Part shown: positions 11,761 to 22,420 of the stretch, one piece after another
Position numbering within the stretch: position 1 is the first letter of the stretch
Layout of the letters: every line of letters starts with the position of its first letter
Source: Euptelea pleiosperma
Lineage: Eukaryota; Streptophyta; Magnoliopsida; Ranunculales; Eupteleaceae
Length of the DNA stretch: 64,000 nt
Assembly (NCBI GenBank): GCA_035048495.1
Contig: CM068553.1
Coordinates: 23,313,190-23,377,189 of the forward strand
Reading direction: 5' to 3'
The notes under the pieces: generated by a model
What the model was told of the DNA's origin: nothing
Seen by the model: the letters and a program-made list of their open reading frames with translations, nothing else
Databases searched by the model: none
Program-made: the position numbers and the translations under genes

Positions 11761-12960
11761 CTTGGTTGAGGGGATTGCAAAAAGACGAACAGGAATTTGG
11801 AAAGCTACTGAATCTTAAAGATTCGATCCAAATCGGAAATTTTCCATTTTATTTTTCACATTATTCACTTATTATTTTAATGCCTCGAACGATCGAGTGC
11901 AAAGTTGTAATAACTTAGGGATTTATTTTCTCTCCTTTTACAATAACTGCTAGATTAATTAATTAATTAAAAAGACACAAAAAAATATTAGAGTCAGATT
12001 TCAATTTTGTTATTTTTAGTTGTATCACCATTGGTTATTTGATTCATTTTGGAAGGTTTCCAACTCTAGAGAATTCAAAAGTAGATATTTTCGAAACCTA
12101 ATTCGGGAATAGCTAAAGTTGAATTTCAAACCCTAATTGGAACTAATTCACAATACCTGCCCTAAATCATTGCGTGTTCCTTGAAACCCCAAAGGTGGTA
12201 TACCTTCCAAATCCATACTATAGACCATTGTGGACTAACGTGATTGCGGATTGCGATTACCAAGTGAGTAGGGAGCGAAAGCTCAAAGAGGTGGAGTCGG
12301 GCCCAGGCCCATTTGGATACCCCTCCCTATCTCACGGAGGAGACCCCGTGCGTAGCCAACGGGCGGGTAAGTGTCTACACCTCACCTTGAATGTGATCTT
12401 GATCATTGTGCAAATACTGTGCCGATTGTCTATTTGCTTTTGCAAATATTATCGGAACTGCTTGGTTTGACCGTAATAAAATACATTAAAGAGCAAACCT
12501 AGTTCTAACTTGAAACTGGTGGGATTTCATCACTCACCTCGTCATTCCAGCTTTTGTGCACCCACGGCCAAGAATTAAAATCAATCAAGAAGTAGAGCCC
12601 AATTAGATCGGTGTTCGAGGAAAACTCCACATAAAATGACTCCTTCAAAGATCAAGTCGATTAAGTCCATGAGTGCGGGTCCCTGTTATCTAACACAACC
12701 ATAGGTCCCTACTACTCAAGTATACCGAGCTCGTAAGTGGCCTCCTTGATTGTCTGTCAGATTAGCTTAGTGTCGGATTAGGAGCACGCACCAACCCTAG
12801 CTTAACTCGAGGGAACACTCTTCTTAAACACTTGACCAATCTGGTTAGTCTGTGACGTATTTAAGTCAGCCGTTGTGCCGCACGTCTGTCTAGGCTTCAG
12901 ATTGTCTTGTTGTTGACTAGAGTTAGTACTAAAGGATTCACTCTGAAGAGGGTAGCCTGG
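11761..12960 (+). other. Untranslated leader of A-I
   Basis: About 1.2 kb between the PBS and a nested solo LTR, with short frames only. It corresponds to 41290-42490 of A-III (minus) and in part to 29290-30836 of A-II. After the solo LTR the leader continues at 15661 to the gag start. Confidence 0.6.
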
Positions 12961-13983
12961 TGATATTCGCTCAAAAGTGCTTATTTTAAGCAATTATCCT
13001 TTTAGCGTTATCGCATTCTCTTACGTAAAATACTCTATTTATCTACTTTTCTACGTAAGAGTCTATTCTGTTGTATAGAACACACTTTTCTAGACGAAAT
13101 GATATATTTGCATGCATTAAACACACTTTCGGAAGTCTAGATATAAAGTCATTCTGATTAAGTCTCATTATGCACTTTTTCTATCGCAGGAAACCCTGAT
13201 TGGATGATTCTCGAGACTTGCGGGCCAAAATCGATCATGAAAGCCCATTATCAAAGCTTAAAGATCCCACAGGCTATGACTAGAAGATATGGGCCAAATA
13301 TGAGCCGAATAAGAGGACCAAAGAGCCGGCCCAAAGAATGAAGAGAGTAGGAGAGCCAATGACCAAGAGACGGACCAAAGTGTTTAAAGCCACATGAATC
13401 AACAAGGAATGATGGTCTACTCTACTGGAGAAGCGTAAGGATAGTCACAGTGAAGACCAGGGTTCCAGACCCTCTGCCAATACTTTTATCTCCATTTTCT
13501 GATATTTTCTCTCTCCTCTCCCTAATTTTCTCTCTCATCTCTCCTTATTCTCTCTCTCTTCATCTCTCGGTCCTCGGATCTACTGACTTAACCCCAGAAC
13601 TCCTGCCTGTTGGCTCTAGCCCATCTCCCTAAGCTATCGAACCGTTGGGTCTTCCATCTGACCGTTGGATCGTCCATCAGATCGTCGGATCCCTCTAAAT
13701 CCGTCGGCCTGCCAATCTGGATCCTGATCCAGTCATCTTTGGTCTGATCATCAGCAAATCGTTTATCACATCATTTTATGAGACGATGGACTTCATCAAT
13801 CCATGTGGGCCAACAGCCGGCCCATCATCATCGACGCACTGCCCGACCATTTAGTGGACCCCATGAATTTCAAAATAATTTAAATTAAATTTTAAAAATG
13901 ACGGGGGGTCCACTAAATGGGAAATCCCCCAATTAAAGAAAAGTTAAAAAAAAAATTTATTTTTTTAGAAAAATCCCTAATTT

Positions 13984-14014
13984 CCATTAATGGAAACTAG
14001 GGAGCTTTATAAGG
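13984..14014 (+). promoter_or_regulatory. CArG box plus TATA-like box of LTR
   Basis: CCATTAATGG at 13984-13993 is a perfect CArG box, embedded in TTTCCATTAATGGAAA. GAGCTTTATAAGG follows about 10 bp later. The same pair occurs at 25732, 32598 (minus) and 47989 (minus). MADS-domain binding is inference from the consensus. Confidence 0.55.
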
Positions 14015-14165
14015 GGGGAAGAGAGGGTTCGAAACCTTAATCTTCGAACCCCCTCTCCTCCTATCCTTCCCCCATTCTCCTCTCCTTCGTTCCCCCACGT
14101 TCTACCCTCCTTCTTCTCCGTTTCTCCTTCGTCTTCTTCACCTTCTTCATCTTATTTACCCCCTA

Positions 14166-14190
14166 CCGGAGTTGCAGCCTGCAACTCCGG
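14166..14190. repeat. GGAGTTGCA-type palindrome
   Basis: A 25-bp hairpin with CCGGAGTTGCA and TGCAACTCCGG arms around GCC, downstream of the TATA-like box. Confidence 0.85.
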
Positions 14191-15801
14191 TTGCCACCGC
14201 CTGTGTGCTGTTGTGAGCATCACCAGCACCCCCTACTCACCTCGCCAGCGCCTCCTTCATCACCAATGCCCCACACTAGTCACCCATCACGCTGCCCACA
14301 CCGTCTGCCTCTCCATCTCTCCTTCCTCTTCACATTGCTGGCCATTTTTGGCCTGCAACCTGCAATCTTCTCCACCGATCTCCCCTGCATTTTCATTTTC
14401 CCAGCCGTCCTCTTCTCACATAAAAAGAAAGGAAAACAAAAAGAACAAAAAAGAAAAGAAGAGAAGGAGTAGAAGAAGGAAGGAGGTGGCCATTGCCACC
14501 ATAACAGCCACCACCACGTCTTAGTTGCAGGTCTGCTCCACCACGCCTCACGCCTATCACACTTCTCCCTGATTATCTCCCAGCCTATGCGCCTCCTCCT
14601 TGCTGGCTGAACCAGCAAGGTTCATCCTCCAGCACCATCAGCCACCATTACCGCCTCCCTGCACATCCTTCACTACTGCCTGAACATCAGCCATCTCCCT
14701 CCACTAGCGCCGCCCCAGACCAGCCATCTTCCTCACACCCAGCGTGCTCTAGCCGTCAGCCACCATTACAGCCACCTACAGCATCATCTACCTGATTGCT
14801 CCTTGATAGCAAACCGCCCTACCTCAATCCTAGACTAGTCTTCACCATCCTCTAGAGAAAAGAAAAAGAAAAGTAGAAAAACAAAAGAAAGAAAAGAAAG
14901 AGGAGGAGAAGAGGAGCAAATGGGGGATGCCTACCTATTGGCGACCTCCATGTCCCCCTTGCGATCTCAAGCCTTCACTTGCCCAATGGTCAGATTCGCT
15001 GCCTACTTGCTCCTTTCCATTGTTATTCACCACCAAGCCATTGCAACCCTCTCCACCTTGCACCTAGCCTCCACCTTCTCTCTTGTCGATCCACACCACA
15101 CATCTCTGGCCGATCCCAATCACTCTTGGTAAGTGTTATTGAATTTCACTAATCTTTCTCTCTCCTCTTTCTATCTCTTGCTTTTGCCCACTTTCTCTCT
15201 CTATTCTCTCTCTAGGACTTTCTCGTTACTTTCTCTCTATTAGTTTCAATCTCTCTAGTTAGTTTTATTGCTTTTTAGTAATTAGATTTTATTTTATTTC
15301 ATTCAAGAAATGTAAGGTTTATTTCAAATAATAAAATAATTTTTTTTAAGTGCAATTTGTTATGATTGACTTTTCTGTATGCTTCTATTTGTTAATAAAT
15401 TCTCTCTAAAAAAATGATTGTTTTAATGCTCAAACCCATCATTCTCACCCCTCCATCCTCTTTAGCATCAATTTTTGGCAATTCTATCATTTTATGTCAT
15501 TGAGTCGCGCGAACTAACCCCCGAATGCGGATCGACATCCGACATACTTCCACCATGCAAAGAATTGCTTAATTTTGCAGGAAATCTCAGATAATTTACA
15601 AATGTGTTGGAATTAGGGTTTCCGTAACCAACGACGTGGAAAAACCCTACTTTCACCTGGTGAGAACCCATGAGTACAAAAGTTAGTCCAGCGGGTAACA
15701 AGATAAACCAGTGGTCCGCCCACTGTCATAATATACCTCAGCCCATATACTAACAAGATAATCCCTTAAAATATCCTGATTGTTTTAGAAATAGGGTTAT
15801 C

Positions 15802-18320
15802 ATGTTTGCTCCTTGTGCATCATATAGTCTACTTCAGGTTAGTGTTCTCCTCTGACAACTTTTTGCTGAGTTTACGGCTTATTTTTTTAAGCATATGCTC
15901 GTGTGGACCAGATCCAACAGTAGATTGATTCGATCTGAGAGTCAGTCTAACGTTTTAGATTCTTCACTGGTATCTTCACCTACTCTATCTCCTACCCCCC
16001 CTCCTCTCCTAGAGAAACAACATTCGTAGAACTGGCGGCTGAACAACCTCTCATTGAGATGTACGCACCTATCTCTGCAAACCCACCCACTTGTATCGTA
16101 CTTCCACCCACGACGGCGATTTAGTTCGAAATCCAACTGCACATAGTACAATTGCTGCCTACCTTCCATGGTCTTCCAAGAGACGACCCATACACTCATC
16201 TAAGGTAGTTTCTAAACATCTGCACTCTCTTCAAATTCAATACCTTGATGATGAGAGTGTCAAATTGAGACTTTTTCCCTTCTTTATGAAAAATAGAGCC
16301 GCTGATTGGTTTTATTCTTTGCCTGAATATTCAATTACCACATGGGAAGAACTAGCTTGGATGTTTGTATTCAAATTTTACCCCATGTCAAGGACGAACG
16401 AGATGAAGCAGATCATCCATGACTTTCGACAAATGTTGAATGAGAGATTCCATAAAGCATGGGATAGGTTCCAGAACACTCTCACTAAATGTCCCCATCA
16501 TAATTTTGACAAAGGGAGTCTAGTCCACACGTTCTATAAAGGACTCACTGATGAGTCCAAAACTCTGCTAGAGGTGATGTGCTAAGGCAAATTCATGCAT
16601 AAGACTCCAACTGAAGCCTACATTTTATTAAGAGAACTAGGTGAAAACTCCCAGCACTGGAATACCAATTCTGTGTGTAGTAGTAACACTCTAGTCCAAT
16701 GGAATTCTATGGGATGTGAGGCAAAGGGTGACCCCGAGCTACAATCCCTAATTCAGAAACTTACGAAATCGGTCTTCTCCCTTGCTGTCTCTGTCGAGCA
16801 ACCTGTGCACAATTCTCAGTCTCTAGGATATTACCCTCCTGTTTTGCAAGATGTTTGTACTTTCAGTACATTTCCATCTCCAATGCAGAATTCCAATGAT
16901 AACACTTATCATCCGGACAATAGGAGTCACCATAGCTTTGATTAGGAATAGTCTTTTCTCCAGCGGCCACTTCCGCAGGATAATTATCTTTCTAGATTTC
17001 AACAACCCAATGGAGAGTATGACTGGCAATACTCACAATCGCAGTACCAGCCAGATCTAAAGACTGAATATTTTGGTCAACAGAGGACCCATCAGGATTC
17101 CCAACGTCAACAGCCAGTCTCGGACTCACTTCCGGCCTACCATTGTCATAATCCTTTGGACTACTATCAAGATTGGCACCACAGCTTTCCTTAGCTGAAC
17201 CGCCATAGTCTGCTGTTAAACCTAGCCTACAAGACCTTTTCTCTTAGTATATCATCCAGCAACAACATTCTATGGAGAGGTTGGAGCACCGTCTAAATCA
17301 GTTAGAGTTTGAGAGTGTGGAAGTCAACTGCCACAATCAACTTATCGCTTATCTAGAGGGGGATGACATTACCATCATCTATGAGGAGGCTTCGCTACTT
17401 TGGACCCAATACCAGAATTGGCAGGATGAAATAGAAGTTGTTACCACCACTAGAACGAGCCAGAACTTTTATGAGCAAGTGTCTCCATTGTCGATACCCT
17501 TACAAGCATCAACTCCTGAACCTTTCCCAGAGAGGCCTATTCTTCACTATACCTCTGCTGCTTCCAACCCGAACCCTGAAGTAGATCTTCATGACACTAA
17601 GCTTTGTCACGATCGTAGGATCCCAACTGTCCGAGATTTACCATTCATGACCTCCATTGAAGTGTGCCACAAGAGTGATAAACCTGTGTCTACATCTATG
17701 GTGCCCTTACAGGCAGCCACTTCTGAACCGAACACAGAGAAACCTAGTTCCATCTCTGATAATTCTATCTCTGCAATGGATGCAGACATTCCTACCATTG
17801 AGTCATGTCTAGATAGTGCGGTCCCAGTTGCCCTGGCCCCATCGATCCTCATTATCGCTAATGCACACATCGGGTATGGGAACGATGACATGTCGAAGCA
17901 TTTGACAACCTCTAGGAAGAGGTTATTAATTTTCAACATCCGACATACATCAATATTGTCAATACATTGTGTGTTGTAGAGAGTCTACTTTCGAACTCTC
18001 TTGAGGAAAAATTATCTAAGTGTCTAGAACACTTTGAGCCCGACTTCATCTCGGAGTCAGACAATTTTGGTATTACTGATCTGCAGGAGTCTGCTCCATT
18101 CAGATACATTCCCGCTAAACTCAATGAGTTTACGGCTCTGCTAACCATGGTCAGAGAACCCACTACTACTCTCTTCTTAATTTTTACTGAGAACCTTCGA
18201 TGCCTCCCCGCTGAACTAAATATTTTTGTGCGTCTGCTCAGAGCACTTACTATCCTTCTCTCAGTCTACACTGAGAAAGACCTGTTCTACACAGGTATAC
18301 CAAGACAAGGGATAAGATAA
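15802..18320 (+). pseudogene. Degenerate gag of A-I (Athila-like)
   Basis: Gag-like structural protein gene of a retrotransposon; Gag would form the cytoplasmic particle. The start at 15802 matches the start in A-III (MFAPCAS...). It is broken by an early TGA in the first 20 codons, a stop and a 1-base shift near 16200-16245, and TAA at 16583. The best part, 16250-16660, is a Retrotrans_gag domain with LRLFPFFMKNRAADWFYSLP, TTWEEL, FKFYP, CPHH and FYKGL motifs, then KTPTEAYILLREL. A Gln/Tyr-rich stretch follows (16950-17100), with no CCHC zinc knuckle seen. Two further open blocks (17272-17979, 17967-18320) form a long C-terminal extension shared with A-III. No pol follows. Confidence 0.8.
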
Positions 18321-18718
18321 CAGTCTCAGTTCCACCTTAGAAGACTGCAAATTCACTCAGTCTCCATGAGTTTTAACCTACTTGGGGGTACTTGATATAC
18401 CCCCATCATGTCTGGCTGCAGACGTAAAACTTAACGCTTTCAGAAAGGCAATTCTGATATTCTTAGAGTACATGAGTCTCATGCATTTTTATTACTGTGA
18501 TATCTCTGGAAATACAGGTACATTCATCCTTCCGATCATCAGGTACCACGCACTGTCGAGTTTCTACCGACTTGGTAATATCCTCCCTGAACCTTTGCAT
18601 CATCATTACCGATTTTCAATCATTATATGTCCCGGTCATGAGCGCTGAGGACAGTGCTATATTTTGGTTGGGGGTGGGTTTTTACCAAAACTCATGTTTT
18701 CATTTTGATAAAAAAAAA

Positions 18719-18748
18719 AGAGACAGAGAGAGAGAGAGAGAGAGAGAA
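18719..18748. repeat. GA microsatellite
   Basis: About 12 GA units after an A run. The matching site in A-III is a longer CT run on the plus strand (38402-38452). Confidence 0.85.
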
Positions 18749-19072
18749 ATCTTGTGTTTTTGGGTGTGATTTTCAAAAATGCTCTGACTTGATGAGTAAA
18801 AAGTTTCTGGAAAGTCTATTTATTGAAAATGATGTCTGTTTTGAAAAATCACTTATTAGCTCTTCATTCAGTTTGAAAGCAAACATTACTATAGTAGATT
18901 GAAAAATCTTTAAAAACTCAGATTCAGCAAAAATGTTTACATATCAACGTCAGAATTATCCAAAGTTTAAATTATCTAGAGATCCAAGAAGAACGATTGT
19001 GGAGACCTAACCCAATGAGCTTTTGAGCTTTTCATTATTTCTGAGGGTTATAAAATTATTCTGAGTCACAAG

Positions 19073-19426
19073 ATGACTCACAATTCTTCTAGTCCCCAAA
19101 TATTTCCATTGAGTGAACTCATTAACCCTTACTTTGGTCATGAAACTCAGAACGACATCAAATTTGGATTATTACATAAAGAACTTTCTCTATATCCATT
19201 CGAGATATCGAAGATGAAAGTACAAACACTAGAAAATGATATAGGCCATCTTTCTAGCCAATCAGAGTTTTTAGCTTCCCTAACATCTATACCGTTAGAA
19301 ATCATTTTTGAGCCCGTTGATGAAAACTTTTTCTTGTTAACCCATCAACTAAAACCCCAATCCCAAAAAAAAAGAGTTCAATACGATAACCTAATTCTGA
19401 GAGGGATCAAAGAGTATTTGGTATGA
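19073..19426 (+). CDS. Small downstream ORF of family A, function unknown
   Basis: 117 codons, no recognised domain. It starts MTHNSSSPQIFPLSEL and ends GIKEYLV. A-III carries the same ORF on the minus strand from 38072 with mostly conservative changes for about 55 codons before an indel and a stop at 37899. There is no signal peptide or membrane segment. It could be a real accessory ORF of the family or a chance frame kept by recent common origin. An Athila env-like remnant is possible but has no motif support. Confidence 0.3.
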   Translation: MTHNSSSPQIFPLSELINPYFGHETQNDIKFGLLHKELSLYPFEISKMKVQTLENDIGHLSSQSEFLASLTSIPLEIIFEPVDENFFLLTHQLKPQSQKKRVQYDNLILRGIKEYLV

Positions 19427-20255
19427 TTACACCATGAAAAGATAGAAACCACGAAAGGAAAAGAAAATAAAACAAAACAAATGGTTCGAGCTGAAAAGAA
19501 ACATGATCAGAAAGAAAGAAGGAAAGGAAAAAGTTGAATATCCAAAAAGACAAAAATTAGAAAAAGAAAAGAAGAAAAGTCAAAGAAATACTACCCCTGG
19601 GAAAAGTTGCAAAGAATAGTGAAATACCCTCTCATAATTTTTGAATACCAGAATATCCTTCTTTTCTGAACCTATCCTAAGCCTCAATACAACTTATGCA
19701 AGTCCTATTTGATTCTAGATTAGTACCATCATCAAGTGTAGAATGAAAAAAAAAAAAAGAGAAATTATAGAGTTTGATCCGACATTCTTAAGAGATATGA
19801 CATTCCAATCATGAGATCTTAAATCTTCTTATACCCTCTATTCAAGAACTATATATGTAAGACGTTTGCCAGTTTCTATATTCATCTCCTCACATATAGT
19901 TTGAGAGAAAAGTATAAAACCATTTCTGAGTGATTCACTTTTGAGTGGTATACAAATGAGGATTGAGGTCAAGGCATAGAGTCTCTAAGGAGATCCAGAT
20001 ATCTCTACTTCCAGATAAGGATGATGTTGAACAAACACACACACTGAGTCTGAGTAATCTTTTGTTCGAAGGTCCATTTGTAGAAGTGTTGTATTTTGCT
20101 GATTAGTTCTAATTTGTGAATGATTTCTTGCATCCTTGAAATAATATGACAAAATGGAGTTTTTTCTAAGTAAGCAAATAAGTTTCTTAGTATATTATGC
20201 CAAGCCCTTTTTAGCTCACTTATTTCGCAGTAATTGCCAAGGATTGGTAATATGC

Positions 20256-20268
20256 TAGTTGGGGGTTG
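20256..20268 (+). other. Polypurine tract of A-I
   Basis: TAGTTGGGGGTTG directly before the 3' LTR. A-III has the same tract in reverse at 36869-36881. Confidence 0.65.
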
Positions 20269-21785
20269 TGATATTCGCTCAAAAGAGCTTATTTTAAGCC
20301 ATTATCCTTATAGCGATGTCGCATTCTCCTCGTAAAATATGTCTTTTCATCGAATTTTTCATGTAAGAGTTTCTTCCATTGCGTAGAACGCATTGTTTAG
20401 ACAAAAATCGACTATTTGTATGAAATATACGCATTTCGGATAGTCCAATATCAAGCCGTTTCAGTTGAATCTCATTACGCGCTTTTTCACTTACAAGAAA
20501 CTCTATCGGGTGTTTCTCGAGGACTGGCGGGCCCACGATCAACCACAGAAGACTTCTATCAAAGCTTAAACAGCCAACAGGCTAGGATAAAAAGATAGAA
20601 GACATGTACTGGCAAAGCTAGAGGATCGTAGAGCCGGAACAAGGACTAAGAGAGAGAAGAATAGTCGGAGACCAAGAGAAGGACTTTGTGTTATAGGCTA
20701 CACCAATTGACATCAAAGGATAAGTTTGACTAATTAGTGGAGCAGACAAGAGAGAATAAAGAAGACCAGGGTTCAAGACCCTCCAATGCTTTTATTTTTG
20801 TATTTTTCTCTCACCCCTCTCCTTTTTCTCTCTCTATCTATCTATCTTGGCCCATGACCTAGGCCCATACCCATGACCCATGCCCATTTGCAACAACAAT
20901 AGAGAATTGGTCTCACTTGACCGATTCTTCTCCCCCCCATCTCTCTCTATCCTAGTCACTCTCTCTCTCATCTAACTAACCCATTCCCAACCGTTGGATC
21001 TCTATAGATCCAACGGTCATCATTTTTACAACAAGCAAAAAAAAAAACCAATCTCTCCTTCTTGGGTTGGTTCTCTCCCCCCTTCACTTCTCTCATCTTT
21101 TCTTTTCTTCTCTCTCTCTCACTCACAAGCATACCTTGGATGGTTGCTCCTCAACCCCTACTCATTTGCTACACCGGAACCACCTGCTACCATCTCATTC
21201 ACAAGGCTACAATCATCAATCCTATTGAGGTCGATCCAATCGGAGTTGCACCATGTACCTCTTCAATAGTAAGCTTTTCTCTAATTCATCTCTTTAACCT
21301 TCCTACCTTCTTTCTCTCTCTTCTTTCCCTCTCTACCTTTACATGCTTTCTAGGATAATATTTTAATGACTTTCTAAATTAATTTGGTTTAATGTTATTT
21401 CCGTTGTAAAGCATTTGGACAAGTATTGTAAGCATTTGTTTTTAGTTTAATGAACAAGTTTAAAATTCAAGTTTAAGTTGTTTTCATTTATTGTGTTTTT
21501 CATTCTCATTTCTCTCATGTTTTTTTCATTCTAATAGTTTTAACAACAATCTCAAGCATATTTTAAATCAACCTCCACCATTCTCATCCTTCTATTTCTT
21601 CTGAGCATTTTCTGATTATTCTTGTTTCTTATTGTACTAACTAATCTCGAGTGCGGACGATATCCGACATGAGCCACTGTGCAAGTCTGTTTATTTGTAG
21701 ATTAAGTGAACCAATTTGGATAAATTACAAATATTATTAAAATCAAGGGTTTCTGATCCAATGACACGGAAAAATCCTACTTTCA
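20269..21785 (+). repeat. 3' LTR of A-I (short type)
   Basis: 1517 bp, TGATATTCGC to CCTACTTTCA. It is a pair with 6660-11744, but with visible substitutions and small indels, so insertion was not recent. It lacks the central palindrome-rich block of the long LTRs. Confidence 0.92.
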
Positions 21786-22004
21786 TCCATGAACCACGGA
21801 GGCCAATATGCTTATTCTCGGTGTACACCCACAAGTACTATGTGGCAGTAAGGCAAAAAGTAGGATACTCACTAGTATGTTTACCGAGTAGCAGTCCGAG
21901 GTGGTCCGTGAACCAAGGTGGCCAATACGCCTCTTCTCGGAGTATGTGCCAATTTAAGTGACACGTGGCAGTGTTTCAGTCGTTCAAAAAGTAGGGTACC
22001 CACA
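21786..22004 (-). repeat. Left (3') LTR of element B, inner part
   Basis: Remainder of the left LTR of B after A-I, ending GGGTACCCACA. It matches 49940-50214, but has one copy of a ~70-bp block that is doubled in the right LTR. Confidence 0.88.
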
Positions 22005-22018
22005 TCTCCCCCTTTCTC
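22005..22018 (-). other. Polypurine tract of element B
   Basis: Minus strand reads GAGAAAGGGGGAGA immediately before the 3' LTR. This fixes the orientation of B. Confidence 0.75.
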
Positions 22019-22181
22019 GGGCCGTTGACATGTCGTTGGTTCAGCTGTCTTGATAAACCAACCATTGTACCGCCCAAGCGTGCGAAACCTTCCATCTAAG
22101 GGAGACGTGTAATGATTTCACATTTATTACGGGCTTTGCTAACACCAGGATGCGCTGGTGATAACGCCAAGTCGCGGTTAG

Positions 22182-22189
22182 TATAAATA
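22182..22189 (+). promoter_or_regulatory. TATA box for the antisense ORF
   Basis: TATAAATA, 232 bp before the plus-strand ATG at 22421, inside element B but pointing against its gag-pol. It suggests the extra ORF had its own promoter. Confidence 0.4.
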
Positions 22190-22420
22190 CCCCTTTGCTC
22201 AGTTATTTCTCATTTTTTACAAGCTCTGACCTGCTGAGGCGATTTCTTCTCTTCTTCTTCTCGTTCATCTTTTTTACAACAAAGACCTTGCCGGCATTGC
22301 GTACGTGAGTATCCTCAGCTGGGACATAGTTGACCACTGTCTCGAAAAAGGTTTTATTTTCATTTTGCCCTCTATTTTCTTTTTACGCTCCCCATCTTTT
22401 TACATTTTACCCAAACCTAC

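Larger units (their letters stand above)
12961..15655 (+). mobile_element. Solo LTR of family A in the leader of A-I
   Basis: A 2695-bp LTR starting TGATATTCGC and ending CCTACTTTCA, flanked by perfect CCTGG (12956-12960 and 15656-15660). The same leader in A-III near 41289 reads straight through, giving the empty site. It contains a CArG box (13984-13993), a TATA-like box near 14006-14014 and a palindrome at 14166-14190. Confidence 0.93.
18321..20268 (+). other. 3' untranslated region of A-I
   Basis: 1.95 kb between gag and the 3' LTR where an autonomous element would carry pol. It contains a GA microsatellite (18719-18748), one small ORF (19073-19426) shared with A-III, and AT-rich sequence. 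No RT, integrase or protease motif was seen in any frame. The order is the same in A-III. Confidence 0.65.
6660..21785 (+). mobile_element. Element A-I: gag-only family A element
   Basis: A complete element inside the left LTR of B. The 5' LTR (1569 bp without its insert) and 3' LTR (1517 bp) share ends. Next to the LTRs are a primer-binding site at 11747 and a polypurine tract at 20256-20268. The flanks are TCTAT (6655-6659) and TCCAT (21786-21790), a 4/5 duplication. The right LTR of B at about 49930-49945 shows the uninterrupted site reading GGTCCATGAACC, which proves the insertion. Two later solo LTRs (7403 and 12961) lie inside. Gag is degenerate and no protease, RT, RNase H or integrase was seen. 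Confidence 0.9.

Noticed and set aside
12174..12470. 98-codon ORF in the leader of A-I
   Set aside because: The frame is not kept in A-III or A-II leaders and has no motif.
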